From Hemileia vastatrix (taxonomy: Eukaryota; Basidiomycota; Pucciniomycetes; Pucciniales; Zaghouaniaceae): 64,000 nucleotides of DNA. Each line of letters opens with the position of its first letter. The first letter of the stretch is position 1. Below the pieces are notes generated by a model that was not told the DNA's origin, searched no databases, and saw only the letters and a list, made by a program, of their open reading frames with translations. Below are positions 32,732 through 46,184 of the stretch, one piece after another. The position numbers were made by a program, and so were the translations under genes. The stretch spans positions 37,545,203 to 37,609,202 of the forward strand of contig JASXTE010000005.1 of assembly GCA_030280995.1 (NCBI GenBank), written 5' to 3'.

Positions 32732-33122
32732 TTATTTTCTAATTTTATTTTATTTTTCTATATATATATAAGTGTAGACAATCATTAGACATGTGCACAT
32801 GTCACATTGTTTTGTGGTGTTCTTATTTTTGCTACTCAATCATATACTTATAAATACATATTTTATATATACATATTGGGCGAGATACTAATTTAAATAC
32901 TGGGCTATGTTTCTTTATTTTCTTGTCTTTTTCTTCTTGCTCAATATTATCTTTATTTTATTTATTAGGTCAGATTTATTGACTCTTAATATTTTTTTTA
33001 ATTATATTTATTTATTACTTTATTTCTGTAAATAGGTAACAGCGGCATAGACAACCTTTAAGGGCAGTTTGTATATTGACGACTGTTTTATTTTTACTTA
33101 TAAAAGTCAAAAGGTTGCTTTT
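32717..33122 (+). repeat. 3' LTR of Copia element
   Basis: 406 bp, followed by ATAGG at 33123-33127. Confidence 0.9.
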
Positions 33123-33212
33123 ATAGGATTGATATAAGAGAAGATCCCCAAAGTAAGATAATTGGCATCATTAGAATTGGTATATATCTTGTTATGAAAT
33201 TCTGAACAGCAA

Positions 33213-33910
33213 TAGAGTATCTAGAAACAAGACAAAATGTTAGTTTATGAATGATAAGAAATTGGAGAATGTTTAGAAGAACCCCTTTTTTTCTAATCAA
33301 CATAATGGTTTCCATCATGAGCAGGTTTTTGACTCAAAGGTATTGTTGTACCATCAACAAAACCCACACAGCCTGGGAAATATTCAGCTTGCATTACTTG
33401 ATAGGATTCAAGTCACTGTTGTGGGGCTGGCCAAGGAAGTGTTTGAGACTTGAGTGAAAGGATAGCAATCATGCAGTGCTTGGTGTATAATATGACAGTA
33501 CCATATCCTATGGTAAAGAGATTATCTAAAAGTCTTATAGAAGCACCATGTCCATTTGAGCCAAAGCAACAGCAAGTTGAATGGCAGCATCACACTGTTT
33601 GTTATGAGAATTATTATGGAAGATAGGATGATTGAAGATGAGTTGAGAAAGTTTTTAAAAAAGAATCAGGAGAAGTTTGAAATAGTTGAATGAAGTTTAG
33701 TTGAGGAATGTTGAGAATGGAGAGGAGATTATATCTGGGATCATGATAAAGATTTGGCCCCCTTGGGATGATGTAACACTTTTTGGAAAGATAAGACATA
33801 GAAGCTAAAGTATCTTCCAAACCAGAGTCAGAATCAGAGTCAGCAGCTAAAACTAATGTGATAGCATTCATAGCTGTGTGAATTTGCTTCCTAGCAGAGA
33901 GTTGCTTCAT
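33213..33910 (-). pseudogene. HARBI1-type transposase of element E, 5' part only
   Basis: Start near 33910 (MKQLSARKQIHTAMNAITLVL). It continues with the acidic DSDSDSGLED, PRGPNLYHDPRYN and HPIFHNNSH, then with frameshifts to GFVDGTTIPLSQKPA (first catalytic Asp, near 33340). A decayed intron and the start of exon 2 (YSIAVQ, near 33225) follow, where the sequence jumps to the Tet-like gene. Exon 2 with the remaining catalytic residues is gone. It is clearly diverged from the copies in elements A and B, matching its different TIR sequence. Confidence 0.8.
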
Positions 33911-34300
33911 TATTGTCGGTAGAAAAGGCTGTTGGTAGAAGGTTTAGGTGATGAGTGGGAAGTGGGAATTTGCCACCAAATGAGCAGGGAGGTATGTTGA
34001 TAGAAAAAAAAAATCTTAAGTTTTCACTGCCAAAATTAAGTGGCCTAGAGTGAAGAGAGACATAAGAAAATTATATGTCATGTAACTTGCTTACAAATTA
34101 ATTGTGGATGTGATGAGTTTGGGATCATGAGTTAGGAATGAAAATTGGGGTATTAGAGGCAGGATAATGCATTATGATGGATTCCTTATCCACTAGCCCT
34201 GGGGCTAGTGGATAAGAATCTTCTGCAATTAATAATGTCTGATCTCAGGAAAAAAAATTTCTGATCTCTAATTGCAGATCCCTGAACATTGATACCCCCT
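33911..34300. other. 5' flank of transposase and right TIR region of element E
   Basis: Noncoding. It contains a perfect hairpin (TTATCCACTAGCCC and its complement near 34187-34215) and ends in the TIR ...TTGATACCCCCT. Confidence 0.7.
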
Positions 34301-34303
34301 ATT

Positions 34304-34451
34304 ATTAGCGGGTTTTACTTTTTTTTACTTTTTACTTTTTACTTTTCTGTTTCCATTTTCCATTTTCAATTTCCATTCCCTTATACTTTTTATCTTAAAC
34401 CATGATGACAGATGAGATAAAAATTATTCTAATTTGCACAATAACAACAAC

Positions 34452-34482
<31 letters not shown>

Positions 34483-34590
34483 AACAACAAACAACAAACA
34501 AGAAACCAAATCTCTCCCCCCCTCTACCCAAACCCAGAGACACACACATGAAAAAAAAAGAAAAAAAAACTTATCTATGAATCTATCTAT
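34304..34590. repeat. Low-complexity 3' flank of the CysRS gene
   Basis: TTTTTACT-type runs, poly(A) (about 34450-34480), ACA-rich stretches and (CTAT)n near 34576-34600. No gene is seen. Confidence 0.7.
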
Positions 34591-37500
34591 CTATCTATTG
34601 GTATCCAAGCTTGAAGAGTTAGTCAAAGACCAAGAAAGATATTCCCCATGTAACTTTTTTTGAATCTCCCATTCTTTCATCAATTTCTTACGTTTCGCTT
34701 TACTGATCTCCTTTCCATCCCGATCAAAAGTCGGGATCCCATTTTCATCAAACTGACTAAACTCATCCAAATGATTGATGAATAATTGGTTGGGTGGCGT
34801 TTGACCTTTCATGATTTTTTCAAGTTTTTTCGTTTCCGTTAATTTGATGGCGGCTAGTTGTTTAGCTAACTTATCCCTCTGAGCTATCATTTTTTCTTCC
34901 TTTGCTTTCATTAACATCTCTATTGGAAGTAATTTGATTAATGCCCTACCATCTTTTTTGGAAAAAAAAAAAAAAAAAATCAAAAGGGCCACATGACATC
35001 AGTAAAATGTTGGCTTTAAAACAACATCAAGCCTATACCCCCCTCTCCCTCTCAAAAAAAAAGAAAGGCTCACCATCTTGATCATCTAGAGCCACACCAT
35101 GCTTAATCAAATCATCATCCCTCAGTTGATCACAGAGAGATAAAATCTCTTTACTAGACCATTCTCTCTGAGATATTTGAGATACCCGACTCCAAAAACT
35201 TTGCCAAGTTTGATCTAGAGGGGATAAAATGTTTTCAATCTACAGAAGAATAAGAGTAAATTATTTTCATAGGCCGTCAAATAAAATAAAGAAGTAAAAC
35301 GGACATTTTTGCATTCTGGATCGTGTGGCAGTGATTATATATATATATATATATATTGTTGTTGTGAAAGGATTAAAATTGTCCAAACCAAATTTTAAGC
35401 ATTAGTGCTTGCTTCGCAGTAGATGTGAGAAATTTAAAAGTTCACAGCATACCAAGGTTACTCATCTTCCATTCTGATAACTCTTTCAAACATTCGTTGT
35501 TAAACATTTGGCAATAATCTTTCAACTTTACATGTTTAAGACCATCTTCGTCTTTATGAGATCTAGCGATTCGACGTACTTCATCTCGAAAGCTTGACCA
35601 AACTTTGAGACGTTTTATTAAAATGGGTTCCCACTTCAACAATAGCATCCAAAATTGAACATTTCATTTTTGTGCAATAGAGTCTACCTATCTAAACAAT
35701 AAATATAAACTTACGACATACACAAAGTTCCAACCTATGGAGTCCAACCTTTTTTCATTAGGAATCGGGCCCAGTTCACCCAAACCAAACATTCTTAACA
35801 TTTCGGTAATCCACTCCACCACATTAACAAGCACTCGCATTCTTCCTGGCTCGCTTCTTATTGCCAGAATATTTCCGGCAATGTATTTGTTTGTCTCCGC
35901 AACTAAATTCAAAATATGTCTCATTGCATCGGGCGTATTGAAAGAATCACAAAGTGAGGTGTTGAAACCGGTTTGAGCCTGATGAAGTCTGTTAGGATGC
36001 ATGAACATTCTAATCTTTTTGAAGGAGCAGTAGTAAAAAAACGTACAGCCCTAGAAGATTTGAATCGTCCTGGAAATTATCTAGAGACGTGCTTTCTGAC
36101 ATCATATGCTCGTATTTAAGTGCTTGGATAACAGCGAAAAAATTCTGACAGGGTTTCGGAACATTTAGTCATGTGATAGTTATTATTTTTTTTCCCAGAA
36201 AAATTGAAACACTAACTGTGATTGTGGCTTCTTGATTTCTGACTTCATTCATTGCAGCTTCAGCGAAATCCATTCCAAGATCCCATCGTTGTGCCAAAAA
36301 GGCAAGCCGTAACTGGCGGGGCGAGTGTCTTTTCAAGGCGTCCTATTTACATAAACAAATATTTTCAACGCACTGTGCAACAATGTCGTTAAGTTTTTTT
36401 TTTGAAAGCTAACTGATATAGTAATAAAGTTCTTTAAAGATTTTGACATTTTCAGACCTTCAATGTGCAAGTGGCCAGTATGCAAGAAATAATTGACCCA
36501 TTGGCAACAATCATGATAAGCCTTTGGATTGTACGGAAGAAAAAGAAGAATAAATAAAAATTAAAACCCGAAAAAACTTGTTACAATAAAATTAAGCAAG
36601 ACAAACTTCTGATTGGGCCATTTCATTATCATGATGAGGAAACATTAGGTCCACCCCACCACTGTGAATATCCATCCCATCACCTAAAATTGCGCTAGCC
36701 ATAACTGAACATTCAATGTGCCAACCCGGTCTGCCTTTGCTCCAAGGGCTGGGCCAATCTGGTTCTCCCGGTTTGCTTTTCTTCCATAAGGCAAAATCTG
36801 CAGGTGATTTTTTTACACCAAGCGAGACTGCATGTTCATTTAAGGTTCCTTCGCCTTCTTCCAAAAGTTTGCGGTTTGATTTTGAAGAAGGCTGCAATTT
36901 AGCGTAAGTGTGACAAAAATCTTGGTTTGGATCACTAGTTTTAGCTCCGTCAAACTTCATTACATCAAAATAGACGCTTCCTCCAGCTTCGTACGCGTAT
37001 CCCCTTTCCATGATTTTTTCAACAAATTTGACGATTTCCCCAACATACTCACTAACCCGAGTCAAATTATCAGGCCGGTCTACGCCCAAAGTATCCATGT
37101 CTTCTAAAAATGAGGCTTCCCACTTTGAGGCCAAGGAGCGAAAAATGGCATGATCTACAACTGAACTACCATACTGACAAGTGGTCGACAAAAATGATTT
37201 GAAAAAAAAGAAAAAAAAAAAAAGAAATCTTTTTAGCTTGGCATGGGATTTCACCAATGTCATCTACAGTTACCTTTTTGTCAAGCCATTTAGCTAGGAC
37301 TTCTGCGGTGCCATCGATGAGACTGTGTGCTTGAACTTGAGAGGTCATGCCTTGGCTGAGGTTTGATTTTGCTAAAGATATGGCTTTCTGCGCGCCTGCC
37401 TGAGCATATTATATTTTTCAGCCAATTGATATCAAAATAATCACTGTTGTTTGTCGTACTATGCACAGAAAATTCATTGATGACAACAAGAAAAAATGAA

Positions 37501-38252
37501 GTACCAAAGCATCTAACCACATTCCAAATTTTTCTTCTTTGAGCAGCATTCCTTGTTTCCAGCTGGGCTCTGTCTGAGCTTTCACTAACATATTGTCATA
37601 GTTGATTTGATTCCCAACCAACGGAGTAATATTTTTTTGAAAGTAAGAATCAAAACTTTCGCAGACTTGAGACAAAAGGTCTTCTGTTAACTGATCAGAA
37701 TTGGAGCGAAGACTTGCAAGCAAATACTGCTGCCTAGCCCTTTCAATTATCTTATCATCAATGTCGGTGATGTTCATGACAAACTGGACTTTAAATTTAA
37801 AGTAATCTCGAACAATTCTTCTGAGAATATCTTGAGTGACATAGTTTCTGGTGAAAAGAGTGAAGAGATGTTGAGGCCATGATTCGAATGAGAATGTTTA
37901 GAGAGTGTTGAATGCAAGTTTACCTGGCGTGACCCATATGACTGGCATCGTACACAGTAGGCCCGCAATTGTACCAAGTAACGAATCCAGGTTTTTTTGG
38001 TATAAAATCCACCTGAGGGAATGATTTAGCGGAGGAAGGATAGATGGTTAGTAAAACTCCCAAACAGAGTAATAATGCCATGCCAGTTATAAAAGAGACC
38101 TTGTTTTTAGTAATAGAATTGTAGACCTTAAGTCCGGTCTTATTTTCTCCTTTTGGAGGATACCAAGTAGAATGCTGGGCTGTTGCCATGGCGAACTTGA
38201 GGTGGTTGACAGACAAAAGTTGAGAAAAGCGCTGGGAGAAAATTGAAAACAT
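34591..38252 (-). CDS. CRS1: Cysteinyl-tRNA synthetase, eleven exons
   Basis: Exons on the minus strand: 38252-38100, 38012-37924, 37847-37505, 37399-37274, 37173-36607, 36521-36414, 36342-36217, 36144-36047, 35988-35715, 35239-35074, 34952-34591 (2412 nt, about 803 residues). All use GT-AG and all phases agree. It charges tRNA-Cys. Visible motifs are the zinc ligand C67 in [12 protein letters not shown]-type HMGH (76-79), MNITDIDDK, the second zinc Cys in HIECS (about 392), HHDNE, and KMSKS (450-454). The upstream start gives a Ser/Arg/Phe-rich, acid-free leader of 21 residues like a mitochondrial presequence. The inner ATG at 38189 has a strong GCCATGG context. An alternative exon lies at 35453-35633. 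Confidence 0.92.
35453..35633 (-). other. Candidate mutually exclusive exon of the CysRS gene
   Basis: 181 nt, bounded by AAG| acceptor and |GTATGC donor. It starts in phase 0 and ends in phase 1, exactly like the 166-nt exon at 35074-35239. The two encode alignable segments: [19 protein letters not shown] versus [19 protein letters not shown], then KDYCQMF versus KEILSLC. Splicing both together shifts the frame into a stop, so either one or the other can be used. The FRDEVRRIA motif of this exon matches typical CysRS well, while the other exon matches better at [19 protein letters not shown]. Confidence 0.6.
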
Positions 38253-38439
38253 GTGGATGCCAAATCTTCATTTTGAATAGGATGCATTATCAAGGTAGCA
38301 CCCACTTAGTATGCATAGTATCTTAATATGCATGCAGCACGTATTCCTATGATGACGTATGACCTAAACCACGCAATGCCCTCTAAACTCTGTCGCAGAT
38401 CTCCTGACCTTCTTTCACCACTCTACAAAGCAAATAATC
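38253..38439. promoter_or_regulatory. Shared upstream region of CysRS and Rpt1 genes
   Basis: Fewer than 200 bp separate the divergent CysRS start and the first candidate Rpt1 ATG. It contains repeated CATGCA/TATGCAT motifs and no obvious TATA box. Bidirectional control is inferred from position. Confidence 0.45.
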
Positions 38440-40497
<2,058 letters not shown>

Positions 40498-41019
40498 GCT
40501 GTTTACGATTTAAAACATTGAGCATCGTTCCACAGACTATGTAGCAATCATTCTGTAATCATGTTGATATCGAACTTGTCTGATTTACCTAGGTCACTAG
40601 ACATCTCCAGTTAATTACGTGCTCGCCCATGCTGTCAAGTCACTTTTAATCATGATCTGACAATGATGACAGGCTCTAGAGACGCATTCCGTTGCTTCTG
40701 AAGTGTGCTTGACTTAAAATGTTGGTTGATTTTCGAATTATTGATAACTGAGAAGCAGTTACCAATGCAACTGCATTAAATGGAAAATTTCCACATGTCA
40801 GACATGACAATCAAGATTGAAACAGTCAGTTTGTGATAAAAACATTGTAAAATTGATGATCAAATCAAGGGAAATGAGGCTTATGTAATAAATAGATGAG
40901 AGTGCAATTGCGGATTTAGATAATCACCAAAAAACTTCATGAGGGGAGGGACTTGCTGGTGAGTACCCTCAAGTTGTTTTGTGCGAATGTGCATCAGTAA
41001 AACAATAACTTAGTTAGAT
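40498..41019. other. Intergenic sequence 3' of RPT1, nothing recognised
   Basis: AT-rich, with no gene or repeat assigned. Confidence 0.5.
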
Positions 41020-42110
41020 TATCAACAATATTAAACGACCCATCTAATGCTTCAATGAGTGCATGAATCACAAAGATAAGAATGCATTGGATAAAAGAAA
41101 TTTTTTTCATTGAAGATGGGCATTTAAGTAATGTAATTATAATTCCTCCTTAAATCATGGAAATAGTTGTGAGTATATGGCATGATGTTACACCATCAAG
41201 TCATTTTGATCCCAACAAAACACTAATTAGAGTCAAAAAAACAACTTGGTGTGTCAGCATGTCAAATTTTGGACACAAGTATTTAGATGCGTGTAACTCT
41301 TGCCAGAAATCTAAGAGATTTACTGGTAACAGAGATGCAGTTTTAGAATAAATTGAGTTATGGAAGGCTCCATGGGAGATAATTAACATGGACTTTGTAA
41401 CTGGTTTGTCAGGTACAGGTGATTGTTAAGTACTCACTTGTGTCATAGTAGTATGTAGATAAATAGTTACTTATGACATAGAAGTAAATCATTGATTTTC
41501 AAAATCAAAACCTCCACATTTTCTAAACATTAGAAGTAAGAGTTTTGATCCCTTCTGAGAAATAGTGAATATATTGTATATCAAGTTTGCTTCTTAGATA
41601 CTCCAACAAAAGTTTAATATTATCAATGTTAAAATAGCTTGCCAGCCCAGTTATCTGATTTAAATCCCATTGAAAATTTACAGCACATTCTTAAAAACTG
41701 CATGTCACTCTTTTTGACTCACAAGAGGATAATGAAGCTTACCAACCATTGGATGACTCCTTCACCTAACTTTGAACTTGTGTATATTAATACAAATAAC
41801 TAAGTACAAAATAAAAAAAGCATGTTGAGTTATGACTGGGAATACTTCCCAATACACACTCTAGTTGAATAAATCAGGAATAATCTAAAGGAAAATTACA
41901 TCCTAAATCTAAATCAAATATAAAAATGAAAAATTATTTAGAGACCTTTACTAAATTTCATCATTAAAGCTTTTGAATATGAAAAGAAAATATTGAAAAA
42001 TTACCCTAAAGAAGTATTTTATAAAAAGAAGTATGAAGTTCTTATTAACACAACTGATTTTAATATTAAAATATAATAAATAAACTTATCACTTCATAGA
42101 ACTGTTTTTA
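41020..42110 (+). mobile_element. Degraded Gypsy pol fragments
   Basis: Pieces align with the integrase region of the Gypsy elements to the right. DPSNASMS-like text is near 41040. SSHFDPNKTLIRVKKTTWCVSMS and CNSCQKSKRFTGN are at 41190-41330, then WEIINMDFVTGL near 41370-41400. A later piece at 41960-42060 reads KAFEYEKK...YEVLINTTDFNI. Many stops and gaps; an old relic. Confidence 0.75.
41630..41770 (+). pseudogene. Tc1/mariner transposase C-terminal fragment
   Basis: The frame near 41641 reads LPAQLSDLNPIENLQHILKN, the Tc1/mariner signature around the third catalytic acid (PxxSPDLNPIENxW). Only about 40 residues remain, lying between the two Gypsy fragments. Confidence 0.75.
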
Positions 42111-42212
42111 GTACTGAAATTGGATAGACCAAATATGGTAGAAGTGATTTTTTTCTCTCCATAAGATAGAAAAAATCCTGTATTTTTTTTCTCACTTATG
42201 AAACCATTTAAT

Positions 42213-42381
42213 AGGGGGTGTCAAACATTGCAAATCAGCCATTAGAAAATCTCATTTTTTTCAATCAAAAAAATAGCTTCTAAACTTTCAATTATATTAA
42301 TTTTTACTATTAAATACCCTTTTTTTGATGACCTAATATAGATGTAATTCCTATTTTTTCATAACTAGAAATGAATTTGAT
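42213..42381. mobile_element. Lone PIF-type terminal repeat
   Basis: AGGGGGTGTCAAACATTGC at 42213 with flank AAT looks like a diverged TIR. No matching end was found before the next TIR at 42382. Confidence 0.45.
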
Positions 42382-42726
42382 AGGGGGTGTCAGTTTTGGC
42401 AAATCTGCAATTAACTTAAGTGCAGATTTCAAAGCAAATCAGCACTTAAATTTTGAAAAAAAGTCACTTATTTCAAAAATGGGTGTCAGTTATGACTTCA
42501 AATCAGCACTTTTTTCCCAATTTTTTTTTTCACAACCACATTTTGGCCACATCATCTCTGTCACATAAGACACACAGACCTCCATCCCCTCATCAATCCC
42601 TGGCACACACTCCTCACTGAGATTTGAAACATTTTATTGTGACATTTTAACCAGGCATGTTTTTTTCCTTCTTTTTTTATATTTTCAATGTCTTTACATC
42701 TTTTCCTGTAACATACCATTTTCATA

Positions 42727-43955
42727 ATGCCTCCCAGAAAATCCAACACTCAAAAGGCAACTAAAAAAATGCTACATCACAAAGGTCTTCCCATAATGCA
42801 AGCCCCTCACCAGAGAAATCAAAGTCTGGACAGCTAAAAAAGGAAGATTATCTCATCATCATCAACTTACTCAAAATTAAATCAAATTATGATGCATGTT
42901 TTGGATGTGAGAAGTCCACCCAAATTAGATTTCCACCTTAATCAAAGGTCAATGGCTTCTTGTTAATGGCAAATGAAGTGAAATGAAAACAAAAGGGAGA
43001 ATCAACATCAATCCTAAGCAAATGAAGGAGAGTTTCAAAAGCTATCAATACAAATACAAAAATGCTCACTTTGCTTCCACTTCCACTGGATTTGGTATTG
43101 ATGATGATGATTTGGAGATAGGAATTACTATCGTTTCCAAAAAGCTCAACATCATGTGTCCTTTCTATGAGGAACTGGATAATATTTTTGGTTCCCGAGT
43201 TGATGTCAACACTTGTTTTATACACAATACTACTAAGAATATGCCCTCTGGATCTCATCAAGCCAATAATACTCCCAACACACCTGAAACTCAAGGACAT
43301 CAATCCCCTCCAGCTTCTAACCATAGTTCACCTGAAGATGATCCCAACTATCAAGCAGAACAATTATTTCAAAGTAGATCTGAGTCCTCAAAGCCCCAAA
43401 ATTTAAATGTATTTTTAATTTCTCTTTTTTCTTCAATTATTAGCTAAATTTCTCATTCTTTCTTTTCTAGTCTCCACCTACTCAAACTCAAATTTCTAAA
43501 AAGAATAATGATTCCAGAAATGACAATCCTGCTTTACAAGCTGCTTTAGATGAACTTCCTGAACCCTCTAGCTCAAACTCTAAATTAAAGCATTGGGATT
43601 CAACCTCAATGAACTTGAACCATCTTTTAAAACATGGTAATACTTCAACCACCTCTTTATCCTCCCTTGATAATTATTTTGAAAAAAGATATAAGTAAGA
43701 TTCAGTCACTATATATCTTCTTCAATAACATATTTATTTTTTTCTATTCAATTTTCTCAGCAAAATCCTCTATTTCAAAAAATGCCCTTGACTTTGAGAA
43801 GATGAAGTTTTATCATATGCTAATAAAAGATGAATGGTCCTTAGATTTGGAGGAAATTTTTTTTTTGCTTCAATCAAATTTTGAAAAGGCTAAATTTGAG
43901 GCAGAGGAGATGGAAAGAGCTCACCTTTGCTTGGAGAAAACAATAGACCATTAAT
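42727..43955 (+). pseudogene. Myb/SANT-like gene of element D, nearly full length but frameshifted
   Basis: An ATG at 42727 opens MPPRKSNTQ, and a frameshift in an A-run follows. Then come KSGQLKKEDYLIIINLL, NYDACFGCEKST, LLMANEV, NINPKQMKESFKSYQYKYKNAH, FGIDDDDLEIGI and CPFYEELDNIFGS (to about 43195). A Ser/Pro/Asn-rich linker, a GT-AG intron (43409-43470), LNHLLKHGNTST, and after a second intron a charged helical tail (FEKAKFEAEEMERAH) complete it. In-frame stops occur near 42940 and 42982. It provides the template for recognising the other Myb-like fragments. A DNA-binding role for transposase targeting is inferred from Harbinger biology. Confidence 0.65.
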
Positions 43956-44319
43956 TTAAAAGAGAAATAGCCAGTCATGAATTGGAAAAACAAGAATTTT
44001 TTTAAAAAAAGAGTTCATTACAGAATTTATATAAAATAGCCAATCATATGAGGAGATTAAAAAATTACTCAGATTTTTTAATTGATTAATTTTTTTTTTG
44101 GTTAATGGTTGGTGAATTAATTTTAATCTTATCAAAAATAGTCATATCATGAGATTATGATAACACCATTTTTCTTTACTGGACTCTAAAATATTGCACT
44201 TTTGGAATTACAGATGGTGAAATAATATTGACAATTGAGTGAAAATCCTCATCACCAACATAATTTTATCATATTACCAAAAATTTGCATTTCTAAATAG
44301 AGCTAAGTCATCAAAATTC
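43956..44319. other. Spacer between convergent Myb-like and Tet-like genes of D
   Basis: AT-rich; includes the diverged tail of the Myb-like gene (near 43960-44050). No other feature. Confidence 0.5.
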
Positions 44320-44700
44320 TATATCTGTTGGAAAAATTTGGCAATACCCTCCCCTGCATTTTATTGAAGCAAGGGGTGGGTATCAAAAAAATTTTCTAAG
44401 TCATTAATTTTCCAGGTCAGATTTGAAAATTTTTCAATACCCTCCCCTGCATTTTATTGAAGTAAGGGGAGAAAATCACCAAAATTTAATATAATTTCAA
44501 AAATTTATAAATGAATAAATAAGATAAATCAAACTCACTAGTTTTAAAGTAATTAAAGTTCCTCAAGCCAAAAAGTGGACCAAGTCTAGAAACTGAGTTT
44601 GGGACTTTCCACAGGTATAGGCAAGATAAACCCCATGAAATAACTTAATGTTATCATGATTACCATTTATACAAAACAAGGTCATTGGCTCATTACTTTA
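44320..44700 (-). repeat. Conserved noncoding block 3' of Tet-like gene, copy 4
   Basis: The reverse complement of the blocks at 789 and 11938: two GGCAATACCCTCCCCTGC-type motifs (44340 and 44440), then GGGACTTTCCACAGGTATAGG and ATGTTATCATGATTACC. Confidence 0.6.
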
Positions 44701-45294
44701 GTTTAGTAAATTGAAATATCAGATTTATTTATTAGAAATTTCTGAAAGAATAAAAAATATTCAATGACTTTACAAATACCCATAATTTTTTGATCTACCT
44801 AAAGTTTTATTTGATTTATTACTTTTACCTTCTTTTCTTACCTTATTTATCCTTTGGATTAGCTTTTTACTTATTTTGAATGAGCAGCCAAAATGAGTAA
44901 AGTCATGACAAGATTCCAAACCTGGAGGAGATTTTTTGTTTGGTGATTATTGTGAAAAGAGTTCCAAATTCATTTGATGATTACATTTCTTAATCCGAAA
45001 TCAATTATATACCTATGATCCAGGAAGTATAAATTGTGCCCTTTAATTTCATCAGGTGAAGGAATAGGTTTTCCAGTAATAGGATTGATATAAGAGAAGA
45101 CCCCCAAAGTAAGATAACTTGCATAATTCAAATTGGTATATATCTTGTTATGAGATCCATAATAGGTAATTATAACATTTGAAAAAAATAGATACTAATT
45201 GTTAATTTTTTCCCATTCTGAGTTACACCAATTTGGAATTCTAACTTGTGTTTCAAGTTTGTGATTTTTTCAAAAAGCTTTATTACAGAGTAGT

Positions 45295-46066
45295 TGTTGA
45301 TGGGTCTCTTGGTCTAGAAGATTTATCTGGAGGTTCTACAGGGACGTTAAGTGGATTATTGGACTTTCAAATGCAATGTATGTATTTATTTATCCTTTTT
45401 GATTATTTACTCAAATTAAAGAGGTGAGAATATAAAATTATTATTATAATTAATGAGTTAGAAGTACATGAATGTAAATACTAAAACCATAATAAATAGT
45501 AATAAATATTTAAGTATAGTAAATGTTTGGAAATATAAGTAAGTAATGGAATGAATCAAAAACAACCAGAAAAGAAGGCCTTATATAGGCAAAGGAGAGA
45601 CAAAGCACAGTGTTAAAATCCTAAATAAAGTAGTATGAGAAAATAAAGGAATATTACAGAAAAAAATTTCCAATTAATAAGGTTGTTCCAAAAAGAAGGT
45701 GTCAGAAAAGTGTATTTACTGTATATGACAGAAATAAATGAATGTATTTAAAATTTACTTTAAATGTCAATTTTAAATAAGTAATTTGAATTTTTTGTAG
45801 ATAATTAATTTTATTTAAATTTTTATTTTATTTTAATATTAATTTCTATTTCTTTTAACGTGTCATTGAGCACAGTGTTAGAAAATAGAAATAGAAGGGA
45901 CATTTTGATATTAATTTTAATTATTCACTAACTTTACCATTTTGTAATTAGTTAATTTGTTATAGGTAAATTTAATGTAAATTAATAAAATTAAAATAAT
46001 AAGGTGTGGCTTCATCCAGTAAATAATTAATTATTTTGCTGGGTAAGTCTAGCTGCCTGGCTGACA
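45295..46066 (-). repeat. 3' LTR of element F
   Basis: 772 bp. It lacks the MITE present in the other LTR. Confidence 0.88.
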
Positions 46067-46184
46067 CTCCCTCACTCTAAAAAAACAATAAAAAATGCTA
46101 TGATTTTTTATTTTTATATTTCTTTAGCAGAGTAGGAAGATTAGATATCTCCTTCCCAGGTATTCAAGAATCATATTCAGAAGA

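Larger units (their letters stand above)
28093..33122 (+). mobile_element. Ty1/Copia retrotransposon
   Basis: The LTRs are 406 bp each (28093-28498 and 32717-33122) and differ at about 11 positions (about 97.3% identical). The target duplication is ATAGG (28088-28092 and 33123-33127). The primer site and purine tract lie directly inside the LTRs. Internal domain order is gag, protease, integrase, RT, RNase H, which is Copia order. Several stops and at least one frameshift make it nonautonomous. Confidence 0.93.
27841..33212 (-). pseudogene. Tet-like oxygenase gene of element E, 3' half, split by Copia
   Basis: The coding pieces lie at about 33212-33128 (FHNKIYTNSNDANYLTLG, FSYIN) and 28087-27841 (PITGQPIPSPAKIKVHGLYF, IIVFGLRNGIIESVWN, DNHQTKK). 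The Copia element sits exactly between the two halves, and removing it with one ATAGG joins the motif at ITG. The amino half of the domain was deleted and the transposase remnant directly precedes it. The HxD position reads Y-T-N, so this copy could not bind metal in the normal way. Confidence 0.6.
17015..34300. mobile_element. PIF/Harbinger-like transposon E carrying Myb-like, Tet-like and transposase genes
   Basis: The left end is AGGGGGTATATCAATGTTAG and the right end, reversed, AGGGGGTATCAATGTTCAGG. Both continue into GGATCTGCAATTA. Direct ATT repeats flank it at 17012-17014 and 34301-34303. Without the Gypsy (18319-26796) and Copia (28093-33122) insertions and their 5-bp duplications it is about 3.77 kb. 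Its order is TIR, Myb-like (plus), Tet-like 3' half (minus), transposase 5' part (minus), TIR. Transposase and Tet-like parts meet at about 33212, where an internal deletion removed the end of one and the start of the other. It is the only copy in the window with both ends and remnants of all three genes. Confidence 0.8.
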
